Below, piece after piece: positions 37,464 through 46,856 of a DNA stretch of 64,000 nucleotides (the first letter of the stretch is position 1; each line of letters opens with the position of its first letter). The DNA is taken from the NCBI GenBank assembly GCA_019232985.1, contig JAFAMW010000028.1:30070-94069 (forward strand), given 5' to 3'. Below the pieces are notes generated by a model. The model was given only the letters and a program-made list of their open reading frames with translations. It was not told where the DNA came from and did no database searches. Both the position numbers and the translations under genes were made by a program. This stretch comes from Roseateles sp. GTDB taxonomy: Bacteria; Pseudomonadota; Gammaproteobacteria; Burkholderiales; Burkholderiaceae.

Positions 37464-38996
37464 ATGACAGGGACTCGAATGGAGCGCGCGATCCGGCGCA
37501 TCGTCGTGGTCGGCGGCGGCACCGCCGGCTGGATGACGGCGGCGCCGCTCGCGCGCCGCGGCCTCGCCGAAGTCGTGCTCGTCGAGTCGCCCGAGCTCGG
37601 CACGATCGGCGTCGGCGAGGCGACGCTGCCGCCGCTGCGCCACTACAACCGCGCGCTCGGCATCGACGCGCTCGACTTCGTGCGCCGCACCGAGGGCAGC
37701 TTCAAGCTCGGCATCGAGTTCCGCGACTGGGGCTGGTCCGGCAACCGCTTCTTCCACGGCTTCGGCGACTTCGGCCCGGCGATCGACGGGCGCTCGTCCT
37801 TCAGCCATTGGCTGCGCCTTGCCCACGAGGGCGAGACGTGCTCGTGGGAGGACTGGTCGATGGCGACGCAGATGGCGCGCACGGGCCGCTTCGCGCCGCC
37901 GCAGGAGGGGCCGCCGTCGGCGCACAACGCGTTCTCCTACGCCTACCACTTCGACGCGGCGCTCTACGCGGCCTATCTGCGCGAGTACGCGCTCGCGCAT
38001 GGCGCGCAGCGCGTCGAGGGCCATGTCGTCGACGTCCAGCGGCGCGGCGAAGACGGCTTCGTCGCGGCGCTCAAGCTCCGCGACGGACGGCGCATCGAGG
38101 GCGATCTGTTTGTCGACTGCTCGGGATTTCGCGCGCTGCTGATCGGCGGCGCCTGCGGCGTGCCGTTCGAGGACTGGAGCGCGCTGCTGCCCTGCGACAG
38201 CGCGCTCGCCGTGCCGTCGGCGCGAGCGGCGACAGCGCCGCTGACGCCGTACACGCGCTCGACGGCCAGGCCCTGCGGCTGGCAATGGCGCATCCCGCTG
38301 CAGCACCGCACCGGCAACGGCCATGTCTATTGCAGCGCCTATATGGGCGACGACGCGGCTGCCCGGGTGCTGCTCGACGGCCTCGACACCGCGGCGCTCG
38401 ACACGCCGCGCCAGCTGCGCTTCAAGACCGGCCGGCGGCGCGAGTCATGGGTGCGCAACGTCGTCGCGATCGGGCTCGCGGCGGGCTTCCTCGAGCCGCT
38501 CGAGTCGACGAGCATCCAGCTGATCATGGACGGCGTGGGCCGGCTCATCGAGCTGTTCCCCGAGCGCGACTGCGCCGCACCGCTGCGCGCCGAATACAAC
38601 CGCCGCATGGCGCGCCAGTACGAGTCGATCCGCGACTTCATCGTGCTGCACTACAAGCTCAACCGGCGCGACGACGGCGAGTTCTGGCGCTACGTGCGCG
38701 AGATGACGATCCCCGACACGCTCGCGCACCAGATCGAGCTGTTCCGCTCGAGCGGCCGCGTCGTCGTCTACGACCCCGACAGCTTCGCCGAGCCCTCGTG
38801 GGTGTCGCTGCTGATGGGCCTCGGCGCGACGCCGCAGGCGCACGACCCGCTCGCCGACCGGCTCGACGGCGCGCGCCTGCGCGAGCATTTCGCGCGGCTG
38901 CGCGAGGCGATCGCGCAGACCGCGGCGGCGATGCCCGAGCATGGCGCCTACATCGCGCGTTACTGCAGCGCCGCGGCCGGGCCGAAGAACTCGTAG
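37464..38996 (+). CDS. Tryptophan-halogenase-family flavin-dependent enzyme
   Basis: 510 residues. FAD-binding start RIVVVGGGTAGWMTAAPLAR, GVGEATLPPL, the family active-site Lys region EGSFKLGIEFRDWG, and the halogenase motif GWxWxIP as GWQWRIPLQ; FLEPLESTSIQLIMDGV is also family-typical. These enzymes use reduced FAD, O2 and chloride or bromide. Many proteobacterial members sit beside TonB receptors in sugar loci, and the natural substrate there is unknown. The ATG at 37464 was chosen for its GGAG and because homology starts at MERAIRR; an in-frame start at 37410 adds 18 residues. Its 3' end overlaps hmp by 37 bp tail-to-tail. Confidence 0.88.
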   Translation: MTGTRMERAIRRIVVVGGGTAGWMTAAPLARRGLAEVVLVESPELGTIGVGEATLPPLRHYNRALGIDALDFVRRTEGSFKLGIEFRDWGWSGNRFFHGFGDFGPAIDGRSSFSHWLRLAHEGETCSWEDWSMATQMARTGRFAPPQEGPPSAHNAFSYAYHFDAALYAAYLREYALAHGAQRVEGHVVDVQRRGEDGFVAALKLRDGRRIEGDLFVDCSGFRALLIGGACGVPFEDWSALLPCDSALAVPSARAATAPLTPYTRSTARPCGWQWRIPLQHRTGNGHVYCSAYMGDDAAARVLLDGLDTAALDTPRQLRFKTGRRRESWVRNVVAIGLAAGFLEPLESTSIQLIMDGVGRLIELFPERDCAAPLRAEYNRRMARQYESIRDFIVLHYKLNRRDDGEFWRYVREMTIPDTLAHQIELFRSSGRVVVYDPDSFAEPSWVSLLMGLGATPQAHDPLADRLDGARLREHFARLREAIAQTAAAMPEHGAYIARYCSAAAGPKNS

Positions 38997-40132
38997 CGCG
39001 TCTGCGCGGCCGGCACGCCGAGCGCGGCGAGGCTGCGCTTGACGGCGGCCATGAACGGCGTCGGGCCGAGGAAGTAGGCGTCGAGGTCGCGCGTCGCGGG
39101 CAGCCAGGCGGCGAGCCGCTCGGCGTCGAGGCGGCCGATCGCGTCGGCCCCCTCCTCCGCCTGCTCGTAGCAGTAGAAGCGCTTGAGCTGCGGGTGCTGG
39201 CGCGCGAGCTCGTCGACGGCGTCGCGGAACGCGTGGACGATGCGGCTGCGCGCGCAGTGGATGAAGTGCACGGGCCGGCCCGTCGCGAGTGCCTGCGGCA
39301 GCATCGCCATCAGCGGCGTGATGCCGACGCCGCCGCTGATCAGCACGATCGGCTTCGCGCCCTCGGCGAGCGTGAAATGGCCGGCCGGCGGGAACACGTC
39401 GAGCGTCGCGCCTTCGGCGATGCGGTCGTGCAGGTAGCCCGAGACCAGGCCGCCGGCCTCGCGCTTGACGCTGATGCGGTACGCGCGGCCGTTCGGCGCG
39501 CTCGACAGCGAGTAGTTGCGGCGCTGCTCGACGCCGTCGATGACGAGGCGCAGGCCCAGGTACTGGCCCGGCGCGTAGTCGACGACCGCGCCGCCGTCGA
39601 CCGGCGCGAGGTGGAAGGACGTGATCTCGGTGCTCTCGGCGACCTTGCGCACGACGCGGAACGCGCGCGCGCCGCGCCAGCCGCCGCGCGCGGCGGCCGT
39701 CTGCGCGTAGACCTGCTCCTCGGTGCCGATCAGCAGGTCGGCGAGCTGCCGGTAGGCAGCGCCCCAGGCGTCGAGCACGGCGTCGGTCGCGACCTCGGCG
39801 CCGAGCACCTCGCGGATCGCGCGCAGCAGGCAGGTGCCGACGATCGGGTAATGCTCGGGCAGCACCTGCAGCGCCACATGCTTGTTGACGATGCGCGCGG
39901 GCAGGTCGCCGAGCGCCTCGAGCCGGTCGATGTGCTTGGCGTACATCAGCACGCTGTGCGCGAGCGCGCGCGGCTGCTCGCCGCTCGCCTGGTGCGCCTG
40001 GTTGAACAGCGGCCGCACGGCCGGGAACTCGGCGAGCATGATCTTGTAGAAATGCGTGGTCAGCGCCTCGCCGCCGGTTTCGAGCAGCGGCACGGTGGAC
40101 TTGACGATGGCGCGTTGGGCGTCGGACAGCAT
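38960..40132 (-). CDS. hmp: Flavohaemoglobin, nitric oxide dioxygenase
   Basis: 390 residues in the standard three-domain order. The globin domain has the B10 Tyr29, E7-region Gln53, proximal His85 (NKHVALQV) and Tyr95 at the usual Hmp positions. The FAD domain has RNYSLSSAPNG and the NAD domain ISGGVGITPLMAML and FLGPTPFMAAV. It converts NO and O2 to nitrate using NADH in the cytoplasm. Divergent from norR, with a sigma-54 promoter and NorR sites in between, so NO induction is expected. The 3' end overlaps the halogenase gene. Confidence 0.96.
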   Translation of the reverse strand: MLSDAQRAIVKSTVPLLETGGEALTTHFYKIMLAEFPAVRPLFNQAHQASGEQPRALAHSVLMYAKHIDRLEALGDLPARIVNKHVALQVLPEHYPIVGTCLLRAIREVLGAEVATDAVLDAWGAAYRQLADLLIGTEEQVYAQTAAARGGWRGARAFRVVRKVAESTEITSFHLAPVDGGAVVDYAPGQYLGLRLVIDGVEQRRNYSLSSAPNGRAYRISVKREAGGLVSGYLHDRIAEGATLDVFPPAGHFTLAEGAKPIVLISGGVGITPLMAMLPQALATGRPVHFIHCARSRIVHAFRDAVDELARQHPQLKRFYCYEQAEEGADAIGRLDAERLAAWLPATRDLDAYFLGPTPFMAAVKRSLAALGVPAAQTRYEFFGPAAALQ

Positions 40133-40185
40133 GGCGAACGGCTTTCTTCGGTGTGGGGATAGGCAGGATTGCCGTCTGAGCTAGC

Positions 40186-40200
40186 GCAAACCCCATGCCA
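40186..40200 (-). promoter_or_regulatory. Sigma-54 promoter of hmp
   Basis: On the minus strand TGGCATGGGGTTTGC has the diagnostic GG and GC separated by exactly ten bases (consensus TGGCAC-N5-TTGC). It lies 54-68 bp upstream of the hmp ATG, between the gene and the NorR boxes, the layout expected for a NorR-activated promoter. Confidence 0.75.
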
Positions 40201-40239
40201 GCCGCCCGCCCCAGAAAAATCAAGACCTTGGCGCGGCAC

Positions 40240-40299
40240 GAGTCATAACGACTCATTTAAACTGCAGTCTTTCTGACTCCAATTGAGTCGATATGACTT
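40240..40299. promoter_or_regulatory. Three NorR-binding boxes (GT-N7-AC)
   Basis: Three 15-bp near-palindromes: GAGTCATAACGACTC (40240-40254), CAGTCTTTCTGACTC (40265-40279) and GAGTCGATATGACTT (40285-40299). Each contains GT-N7-AC within AGTC-N5-GACT-like arms. NorR of E. coli uses three such enhancers for its divergent target. The third box covers the norR start codon, suggesting autorepression. Confidence 0.85.
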
Positions 40300-41894
40300 C
40301 GCAAGCCTGGTTCGACGCGCTCGTCGCGCTGGTCGCCGACCTCTCGCAGGAGCTCGCCGAGGCCGAGCGCTACCGGCGCCTGCTCAAGACCGTGCGCCAG
40401 CTGTTTCCCTGCGACGCGACAGCGCTGCTGCGCCTCGTCGACGACGCGCTGGTGCCGCTCGCGGTCGACGGCCTCAGCGGCGACACGCTGGGCCGGCGCT
40501 TTCGCGTCGCCGAGCACCCGCGCTTCGCGCGCCTGCTCGAGGCCGAGGGGCCTTACCGCTTCGAGCCCGACTGCGCGCTGCCCGACCCCTACGACGGCCT
40601 CGTCGACGGCGCGCCGGGGCGGCTCGAGGTGCACGACTGCGTCGGCTACACGCTGCGCGTCGACGGCGGCGCCCCCTGGGGCCTGCTGACGCTCGACTCG
40701 CTGCACGCGCGCAGCTTCGGCGCCGCCCACCTCGACCTGCTCAAGCTGTTCGGCGGCCTCGCCGCCGCGACGGTCGGCGCCGCGCAGCGCATGCGCCGGC
40801 TCGAGCAGCTCGCCGAGGACGGCCGCCTGCAGGCCGAGCGCTACCGCCGCGCGCCGGGCGCGCCCGAGCGCCGCCTGATCGGCCAGAGCGCCGCGTTCCG
40901 GCAGCTCGAGCACGAGATCGGCGTCGTCGGCGCGAGCGGGCTGACCGTGCTCGTGAGCGGCGAGACCGGGGTCGGCAAGGAGCTCGTCGCGCAGGCGATC
41001 CACGCGGCCTCGCCGCGCGCCGCGCGGCCGCTCGTGAGCCTGAACTGCGCGGCCCTGCCCGACACGCTCGTCGAGAGCGAGCTGTTCGGCCATGTGCGCG
41101 GCGCGTTCACGGGCGCCGTGAGCGAGCGCCAGGGCAAGTTCGAGCTCGCCGACGGCGGCACGCTATTCCTCGACGAGGTCGGCGAGCTGCCGATGGCCGC
41201 GCAGGCCAAGCTGCTGCGCGTGCTGCAGAGCGGCCAGCTGCAGCGCCTCGGCTCGGACCGCGAGCACCGCGTCGACGTGCGCCTGATCGCGGGCACGAAC
41301 CGCGACCTCGCGGCCGAGGTCCGCGCCGGCCGCATGCGCGCCGACATCTACCACCGCCTGAGCGTCTACCCGCTCAAGGTGCCGGCGCTGCGCGAGCGCG
41401 GCCGCGACACGCTGCTGCTCGCCGGCTATTTCCTCGAGGACAACCGCGCGCGCCTGGGCCTGCGCGGCCTGCGTCTCGACGCGGGCGCGCAGGACGCGCT
41501 GCTCGCCTACGACTGGCCCGGCAACGTGCGCGAGCTCGAGCACCTGATCGGCCGCAGCGCGCTCAAGGCGCTCGGGCGCGAGGCGCAGCAGCAGCAGCAG
41601 GCGCGGCCGCGCATCCTCACTCTGACGCGCGAGGACCTCGGACTCGGACTCGGCGCAAGCGCGGGCACGGCAATGGGCACGCTGCTGCCGGCCGCGCCGA
41701 TGACCGAGGCGGCTGACGCCGCAATGCCCGACACCGGCCTGCGCGCACAGGTCGAGGCCTACGAAAAGCAGCTGATCGCCCAATGCCTGGCGCGCCACGG
41801 CGGCGCCTGGGCCGCCGCCGCACGCGAGCTGCGGATGGACCGCGCGAATCTCGCGCGACTCGCGCGCCGGCTCGGCGTCGGCGTAGCAAACTAA
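40293..41894 (+). CDS. norR: NO-responsive sigma-54-dependent activator NorR
   Basis: 533 residues. An N-terminal GAF domain senses NO through a mononuclear iron; the HDC pair and nearby acidic residues ([15 protein letters not shown]) match NorR ligand positions. The AAA+ domain has Walker A GETGVGKE, the sigma-54 contact loop GAFTGA, Walker [14 protein letters not shown], and an arginine-finger region. A C-terminal Fis-type helix-turn-helix ([20 protein letters not shown]) ends it. It activates divergent hmp through the three boxes between the genes. Confidence 0.95.
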   Translation: MTSQAWFDALVALVADLSQELAEAERYRRLLKTVRQLFPCDATALLRLVDDALVPLAVDGLSGDTLGRRFRVAEHPRFARLLEAEGPYRFEPDCALPDPYDGLVDGAPGRLEVHDCVGYTLRVDGGAPWGLLTLDSLHARSFGAAHLDLLKLFGGLAAATVGAAQRMRRLEQLAEDGRLQAERYRRAPGAPERRLIGQSAAFRQLEHEIGVVGASGLTVLVSGETGVGKELVAQAIHAASPRAARPLVSLNCAALPDTLVESELFGHVRGAFTGAVSERQGKFELADGGTLFLDEVGELPMAAQAKLLRVLQSGQLQRLGSDREHRVDVRLIAGTNRDLAAEVRAGRMRADIYHRLSVYPLKVPALRERGRDTLLLAGYFLEDNRARLGLRGLRLDAGAQDALLAYDWPGNVRELEHLIGRSALKALGREAQQQQQARPRILTLTREDLGLGLGASAGTAMGTLLPAAPMTEAADAAMPDTGLRAQVEAYEKQLIAQCLARHGGAWAAAARELRMDRANLARLARRLGVGVAN

Positions 41895-41921
41895 GGACTT
41901 GTCAGTCCACGGCCAAGCGCA

Positions 41922-42182
41922 ATGCTCTCCACTGCAAGCCCCCGCATCCTGGTGCCGATCGCGGCTGCCGCCGCGATCGGCCTGGCCGCAGCCCCGGCCG
42001 GCGCCGCCGACCCCGTGCCGCCCCGCCCGAAAGCAAGCGCGCCCTGCCCGCCGACCCACGCCGCGAGCGCGGCGCCGGTCACGAGCAAGGCGCGCCATAT
42101 TCCGAACGAGGACGACGCCTGCGCGGACTCGCGCGGCATCGCCCGGCCCGCTGGCGCCGCGTCGGCGCCGGCGAAACCTTGA
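41922..42182 (+). CDS. Small exported hypothetical protein
   Basis: 86 residues. A hydrophobic Ala-rich start (MLSTASPRILVPIAAAAAIG) ending AGAAD looks like a cleavable signal peptide. The mature part is short, Pro/Ala/Lys-rich, with two Cys and no recognisable domain. No clear ribosome-binding site precedes it; 27 bp separate it from norR. It may be a small periplasmic protein or a spurious ORF in GC-rich DNA. Confidence 0.4.
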   Translation: MLSTASPRILVPIAAAAAIGLAAAPAGAADPVPPRPKASAPCPPTHAASAAPVTSKARHIPNEDDACADSRGIARPAGAASAPAKP

Positions 42183-42186
42183 GGCC

Positions 42187-42738
42187 TCAAGCCTTGCGCT
42201 TGCGCAGGGTGCCCACGGCGACCATCGCGCCGAGCGCCGTCACGGCGAGCAGCAGGTCGGCGGGTTCCGGCAGCGGCTGGCCAGTGATCTGGCCTGCGTA
42301 GGCGCCGTCGGCGATGAAGGTGCCCGCGACCTCGAGCACGTAGGTGCCGCTCGCCAGATTCCAGGCGCCGCCCGTCATCGAGTACTCGTCGTCGCTGACG
42401 GGGTTGATGATGAACGGCATGGAGTCGCCGCCGGGCATGACGTCCATGAGCGCGTACAGCGCGTAGCCGCCGCCATTGAAGTCGACCGTCGGCGTGTTGC
42501 TGGCGGCGCCAATCGAGAAGGTCACACTCTCGTAGTCGGGAATGTTGAACCCGTAGAAATCGTCGAACGACGTACCGCTCGCCTGAGCTCCGCTCGTGAA
42601 CGACCAGGCGTTGTAGGACTGGCCCGGCGCGCCCGGGTCCATCGGCAGGAACGGGAACGCCAGCGGTGCCTGGGCCTGGGCGCCAGCGGCCGTGACGAGC
42701 GCGGCCGCGACGGCCAGGGTCTTGATCAAGTGCTTCAT
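42187..42738 (-). CDS. FxDxF-type PEP-CTERM protein
   Basis: 183 residues. Signal peptide MKHLIKTLAVAAALVTAAGA. The mature part carries a FDDFYGF segment resembling the FxDxF family motif and a Gly/Ser/Asp-rich beta-type body. The C-terminus has PLPEPADLLL, a hydrophobic helix (AVTALGAMVAVG), and a basic tail RKRKA, the PEP-CTERM sorting signal recognised by exosortase. It is probably a surface or matrix protein of exopolysaccharide-producing cells. It lies 34 bp downstream of a sedolisin protease gene on the same strand and is probably co-transcribed. Confidence 0.85.
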   Translation of the reverse strand: MKHLIKTLAVAAALVTAAGAQAQAPLAFPFLPMDPGAPGQSYNAWSFTSGAQASGTSFDDFYGFNIPDYESVTFSIGAASNTPTVDFNGGGYALYALMDVMPGGDSMPFIINPVSDDEYSMTGGAWNLASGTYVLEVAGTFIADGAYAGQITGQPLPEPADLLLAVTALGAMVAVGTLRKRKA

Positions 42739-42772
42739 ATCGATTCCAGTCTTTTTCTGAATGCCTTGGCGG

Positions 42773-44671
42773 TCACTGCACGCCGAGCGCCGCGGCGAGC
42801 GCCGTGACGTCGAGCGAACCGAGGCCGGTCGCCGGGTTGTAGGTCGGCGTCGCCGGGTAGAACTCGTTGTCGCCGCTCGAGATCGCCTTGAACGGCGAGC
42901 CGGCGCCGTAGCCGTATTTCTGGAACGCGCCGTAGAGCTGCGGGTTGATCAGGCCGACGCGACCCGGCAGGCCCGAGCTGATCAGCGTCAGGATGCCGTT
43001 GAGCTGCGGCGCGACGAAGCTCGTGCCCCCCGAGCCCGCGCCCCAGCCGCCCTGGTAGACCAGGTAGCCGCTGTACGGGTCGGCATTGAGCGAAACATCG
43101 GGCAGGTTGCGACCCGCAAAGCCCGACGGCATGTCGATCAGGTCGTAGAAGCCGTTGCCCGCGATCTTGAGGAAGGCGCTCGAGCAGACCAGCGACTGCG
43201 CGCTCGCCGACTTCTGCACCCCGGCCAGGCCGCTCTGGTACGAGGGCAGCGAGAAGTTCACGCTGACGCCACCGCCGCCGCCGACCGTGTAGTAGCTCGC
43301 GTAGTACAGCGAGTTGCCGTAGTTGTTGACCATGTAGCTGCGCAGGTAGTCCCAGCCCCAGGCGCGCTCGGTCGGCACCGTGACCGGGCCGTATTTGTGC
43401 TGGACCGTGTTCGGCAGCGTCGTGCCGCCGGCGGCGAGCACGAGCGGGTCGGCGGCCGGGTGGTCGACGCTCAGCAGCGTCGTGCAGTTCGGGTAGGTGT
43501 AGCCGCGGTTGACGTCGAACGCGGCCGCGTCGCCGGCCGCGGCGATGACCGGAATGCCGAAGCTCGCGGCCTCGAGCAGCAGCGAGTGGAAGCCGTCGAG
43601 CGTGCCGCCGTCGACGGCGATCTCGGGGCTGCCCCAGCTGATCGAGATCGTGTCGGACAGGTCGTCCTCGACGGCCTGGGCGAACGCGTCGAGGAAGCCC
43701 GAGCCCGCGTTCGGGCCGATGTACACGCGCATGTTCGCGCCCGGCGCGACGCCGCCCGACTGCTCGACGTCGAGCGTCGACTCGCCCGAGCCTTCCGAGC
43801 CCGGGCCGTCCTTCGCGAGTGCGCCGCCGTCGACGGGCACGTCGGTGATGCGGCCCGGCGAGACCGGCAGGCCCAGCGCGCCCCAGTAGGCGTAGGCGTC
43901 CGACTGGTTGTAGCCGGCCAGCGTGACGATGCCGATCGTGCGGCCCGCGCCGGTCAGGCCCTTGCCGTACAGCGGGTTGATGTTGTACTTGGCGGCGAGG
44001 TCGCTCACCGTGTACTGGCCCGGCACACCGCCGATCGCGGCGACCGTGGTCGGCGCGTCGCCGGCGAGCGCGCCGGTGTTCGGGACCACCACCGTGTTGG
44101 TGTGGTAGTTGGGCTTGGTGCTCAGGCCGGTCACGCCGGTCACCACACCCGACAGTGCGGCCGGCAGCACGGCCGCCGTCGCGGGCGCCTCGTAGTTGAC
44201 GCCGAGCAGCGAATAACCGTGGATGCTCGTGCCGAAGGCCGCGGCGATCTGCGCGTTGGTGCCCTGCGCGGTCACGAGCAGCTTGTTCGCGTGGACCTGA
44301 CTGATCGTGAAGCCCTGCGACCGCAGGTAGGCGACGACCTGCGCCACCGCGGCCGGCGTCTGGCCATAGCTCGCGGCGAACTGCTGCGGCGTGATGAACT
44401 GGCGGTAGTTCGGGCTGGCCGGGTTCGCGAGGCTCGCGACGAAGGCCTCGAGCGCGGCCTTGTTGCGCGCCGCGAGCGTGACCGTGAAGGTCTTGGTCTC
44501 GCCGGGCGCCGCGACGCCGAGGTCGACGACGCGCGGATCGGGCGACACGCGCGGGGCGGTCAGGGCCGGTCCGGCCGGCGGCAGGCCCAAGGCCAGGGCC
44601 TGCTGCGCCGACAGCGCCGCGCACGCGAGCGCAAGCGCCGACAGCAGGAGTTTTCCGGTAGCTTTCTGCAT
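42773..44671 (-). CDS. Sedolisin (S53) family serine-carboxyl peptidase with propeptide, exported
   Basis: 632 residues. Signal peptide MQKATGKLLLSALALACAAL. The pro-kumamolisin activation domain occupies about residues 50-190 (NYRQFITPQQFAASYGQTPA). The catalytic domain has Glu297 and Asp301 in SGESTLDVE, an oxyanion-site Asp near AAGDAAA, and Ser551 in GSGGTSFVAP. Such enzymes are secreted endopeptidases active at acid pH. The start at 44671 has GAGGG upstream and the signal peptide; an in-frame ATG at 44725 lacks both. Partner gene: the PEP-CTERM protein 34 bp downstream. Confidence 0.9.
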   Translation of the reverse strand: MQKATGKLLLSALALACAALSAQQALALGLPPAGPALTAPRVSPDPRVVDLGVAAPGETKTFTVTLAARNKAALEAFVASLANPASPNYRQFITPQQFAASYGQTPAAVAQVVAYLRSQGFTISQVHANKLLVTAQGTNAQIAAAFGTSIHGYSLLGVNYEAPATAAVLPAALSGVVTGVTGLSTKPNYHTNTVVVPNTGALAGDAPTTVAAIGGVPGQYTVSDLAAKYNINPLYGKGLTGAGRTIGIVTLAGYNQSDAYAYWGALGLPVSPGRITDVPVDGGALAKDGPGSEGSGESTLDVEQSGGVAPGANMRVYIGPNAGSGFLDAFAQAVEDDLSDTISISWGSPEIAVDGGTLDGFHSLLLEAASFGIPVIAAAGDAAAFDVNRGYTYPNCTTLLSVDHPAADPLVLAAGGTTLPNTVQHKYGPVTVPTERAWGWDYLRSYMVNNYGNSLYYASYYTVGGGGGVSVNFSLPSYQSGLAGVQKSASAQSLVCSSAFLKIAGNGFYDLIDMPSGFAGRNLPDVSLNADPYSGYLVYQGGWGAGSGGTSFVAPQLNGILTLISSGLPGRVGLINPQLYGAFQKYGYGAGSPFKAISSGDNEFYPATPTYNPATGLGSLDVTALAAALGVQ

Positions 44672-44836
44672 GGATGAATCCCTCGGTTCAGGAAGTGAAT
44701 CAAACCGCTGCGGCGGTCTTGCCACGGCAGCGGTCAGCCCATGGACGGCCCGCCAGCTGTCCGGACGGCCTCCACGCGACGACTCTATGAGACAGTTGTC
44801 ACGATCCCGCGGGCAAGCGCCGGATTGCGGGGTGCG

Positions 44837-44857
44837 GCAAACACCGATAGCGTTTGC
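44837..44857. other. Inverted repeat between kinase and sedolisin genes
   Basis: GCAAAC (44837-44842) and GTTTGC (44852-44857) are perfect arms around a nine-base loop, 40-60 bp past the kinase stop. No T-run follows on either strand, so it may be a protein-binding site or a weak terminator. The rest of the 225-bp gap shows nothing clear. Confidence 0.35.
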
Positions 44858-44896
44858 AGCCTTGACCTTTCCGGCTGACGCCCGCGGGGTCGCGCT

Positions 44897-46609
44897 TCAG
44901 CCCGGCGTCGCGCCCTGCTGCTTCTCGCGCAGCCGCACGCAGGCCGCATAGCCCGCAAAACGCGGCACCCCCGCGCACAGGCGCTGGATGCAGGCCGCGA
45001 TGTCCTGGGCGCCGTCGGCCACGCAGACCTCGCGCAGCGAACGTCGCGCGCCGGCCGCCGAAGCCGGCCGCGAGGCCGCAGGCGCGGCGTCCGCTGTGGC
45101 GTTCCTGCCGACGCCGTCGGCCCGCATGTCGACGATATCGGCGTCGGGATCGCGCGCCGTGGCCACCGCGGTCGGCACGGCGCGCGGCGGCGTGGCCAGC
45201 GGCGCGACGGCCTGCTTGACGGGCAGCGCCTGCTCGTGCCGGCGCGCGGGCACGGCGGCGGACGGCGGCGCGGCGACCGGCGCCGCGTCGAGCGACGCGA
45301 GCACCGGCGGCGACGCGACGGGCGCGGCCTCGCTCGGCGCCGCGGACGCCGGTGGCGCGGCCGGCGGGGCCGCCACCAACGCCGCGCGCGCGACCGGTGC
45401 AAGCGCGCTGGCCGGCGCGGGCGACGCGCCGTGCGGCACGGCCGCCAGCCACGCGGCCGCGCCGCCCGCGCAGGCCAGCAGCGCGACGAGCAGGCCGCCG
45501 AGCGGCCAGCGCCGGCCGGCGCGTGCCTGGGCCGCCGCGGTCGGCGCCGACGCCGCGGTCGCCGCGGCGCGCGGCGCCGGGCGGGTCAGCGCGATGGTCT
45601 TGTCGAAGCTCGCCGCGTCCGCGGGCGGGGCCGGCATCGGCGACGGCGCCCGCGCCGGCAAGGGCGCGCGGCCGTCGAGCACCTCGCGCCACGCGGCGAC
45701 GCTTTGCGGCCGGTCCTGCGGCCGCACGGCCATCGCCCAGTCGAGCGCCTCGAGCAGCCGCGCCGGGCAGCCCGCGGGCGCGAGCCGCGCGAGCGGCGCC
45801 AGCGTGTCGTCGAGCACGCGCGCGGTGGCCGGCAGCGGCGCGCGGCCCGCGAGCAGGTAGTAGCAGGTGCTCGCGAGCCCGTACAGGTCGGTCCACGGGC
45901 CCTGGCGCATCGATTGCGTGTCGGCGTACTGCTCGATCGGCGCGAACTGCGGCTTGAGGATCGCCGTCAGCGTCTGCGTGCGGTCGGCGAGCACCTGGCG
46001 CGCCGCGCCGAAGTCGAGCAGCACGGGTCGGCCGCCGCCGGCCTCGTCCGCGCACCACAGGATGTTGTCGGGCGCGATGTCGCGGTGGAATACGTCGGCG
46101 CGGTGCAGGACTTCGAGCGCGCCGAGCAGCGGGTCGATGACGCCGCGCAGCCAGGCCTCGTCGGGCACCGGCGCGTCCGCGTCGACGCCCATGCGCGCGC
46201 GCAGCTCGCGCAGCGTGCGGCCGCGGTAGAACGGCATCGCCATATAGGCGGTCGCGTTGGCCTCCCAGAAGCGGTGGACCTTGACGAGCGCCGGGTGGTC
46301 GAAGCGCGCGAGCAGGCGCGCCTCGTTGACGAAGGAGCGCAGGCCCAGCGCGAAGTCCTCCTCGCTGCTGCGCGAGCGCAGCGTCACGCGCGCGTCGGCG
46401 CCGCGCCCCGCGAGCGTGACCGGCATGAACTCCTTGACCGCGACCTCGCGCTCGAGCGCCGGGTCCCAGGCGCGGTAGACGATGCCGAAGCCGCCCGCGC
46501 CGATGACCGCGCGGACCTCGTACTCGCCGAGCCGCGCGCCCGGCGCGAGCGCGTCGACGGAGTCGGCTGGGGCGGGCGCCGCGCGGCGGGTGTCGGGGGC
46601 GTCTGGCAT
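44897..46609 (-). CDS. Membrane-anchored serine/threonine protein kinase (PknB/Hanks type)
   Basis: 570 residues. Kinase domain at about 28-300: Gly loop IGAGGFGIVYRAWD, ATP-site Lys59 in VAVKEF, catalytic loop VFHRDIAPDNIL, and DFGAAR. The activation segment continues APIEQYADTQSMRQGPWTDL, a form common in proteobacterial kinases. A single hydrophobic helix at about 377-400 (PLGGLLVALLACAGGAAAWL) is followed by an extended Ala/Pro-rich linker and a short Cys-containing C-terminus (VCVADGAQDIAACIQRLCAG). The start at 46609 fits where homology begins. Divergent from the c-di-GMP riboswitch operon. Confidence 0.9.
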   Translation of the reverse strand: MPDAPDTRRAAPAPADSVDALAPGARLGEYEVRAVIGAGGFGIVYRAWDPALEREVAVKEFMPVTLAGRGADARVTLRSRSSEEDFALGLRSFVNEARLLARFDHPALVKVHRFWEANATAYMAMPFYRGRTLRELRARMGVDADAPVPDEAWLRGVIDPLLGALEVLHRADVFHRDIAPDNILWCADEAGGGRPVLLDFGAARQVLADRTQTLTAILKPQFAPIEQYADTQSMRQGPWTDLYGLASTCYYLLAGRAPLPATARVLDDTLAPLARLAPAGCPARLLEALDWAMAVRPQDRPQSVAAWREVLDGRAPLPARAPSPMPAPPADAASFDKTIALTRPAPRAAATAASAPTAAAQARAGRRWPLGGLLVALLACAGGAAAWLAAVPHGASPAPASALAPVARAALVAAPPAAPPASAAPSEAAPVASPPVLASLDAAPVAAPPSAAVPARRHEQALPVKQAVAPLATPPRAVPTAVATARDPDADIVDMRADGVGRNATADAAPAASRPASAAGARRSLREVCVADGAQDIAACIQRLCAGVPRFAGYAACVRLREKQQGATPG

Positions 46610-46856
46610 GGTCGCTAATGTAGGGGCAGGCCGGGCCCGCGCAAGCTCCCCAACGCGCGGCGCGCGAGCGCGGTGGACCGCGGCGCGCCCGCGCGGCTTG
46701 CGCCAAGCCTTCTGCGCGCCGCGGCCGCGCCAACGGCCTGGTGAAGCGGCATCGCGGAGCGGCGACGGGCGTGCGATTGTGCGCGCCGGCGCGTCCGCCC
46801 GATACACGGCGTCACACACAGCGCGGGCGAGCGTCCGCATACTGCGCTGGCATCTT

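Noticed and set aside
41891..42190. Minus-strand 99-residue ORF opposite the small exported protein
   Set aside because: It overlaps the start of the PEP-CTERM gene region, lacks a signal peptide or ribosome-binding site, and has no recognisable motif; the plus-strand frame is more plausible.
44672..44896. A second riboswitch upstream of the pro-kumamolisin gene
   Set aside because: The minus strand has GCAAAC and a hairpin that first looked GEMM-like, but the invariant GACGCAAAGCC and GCGGGGTT blocks are absent.
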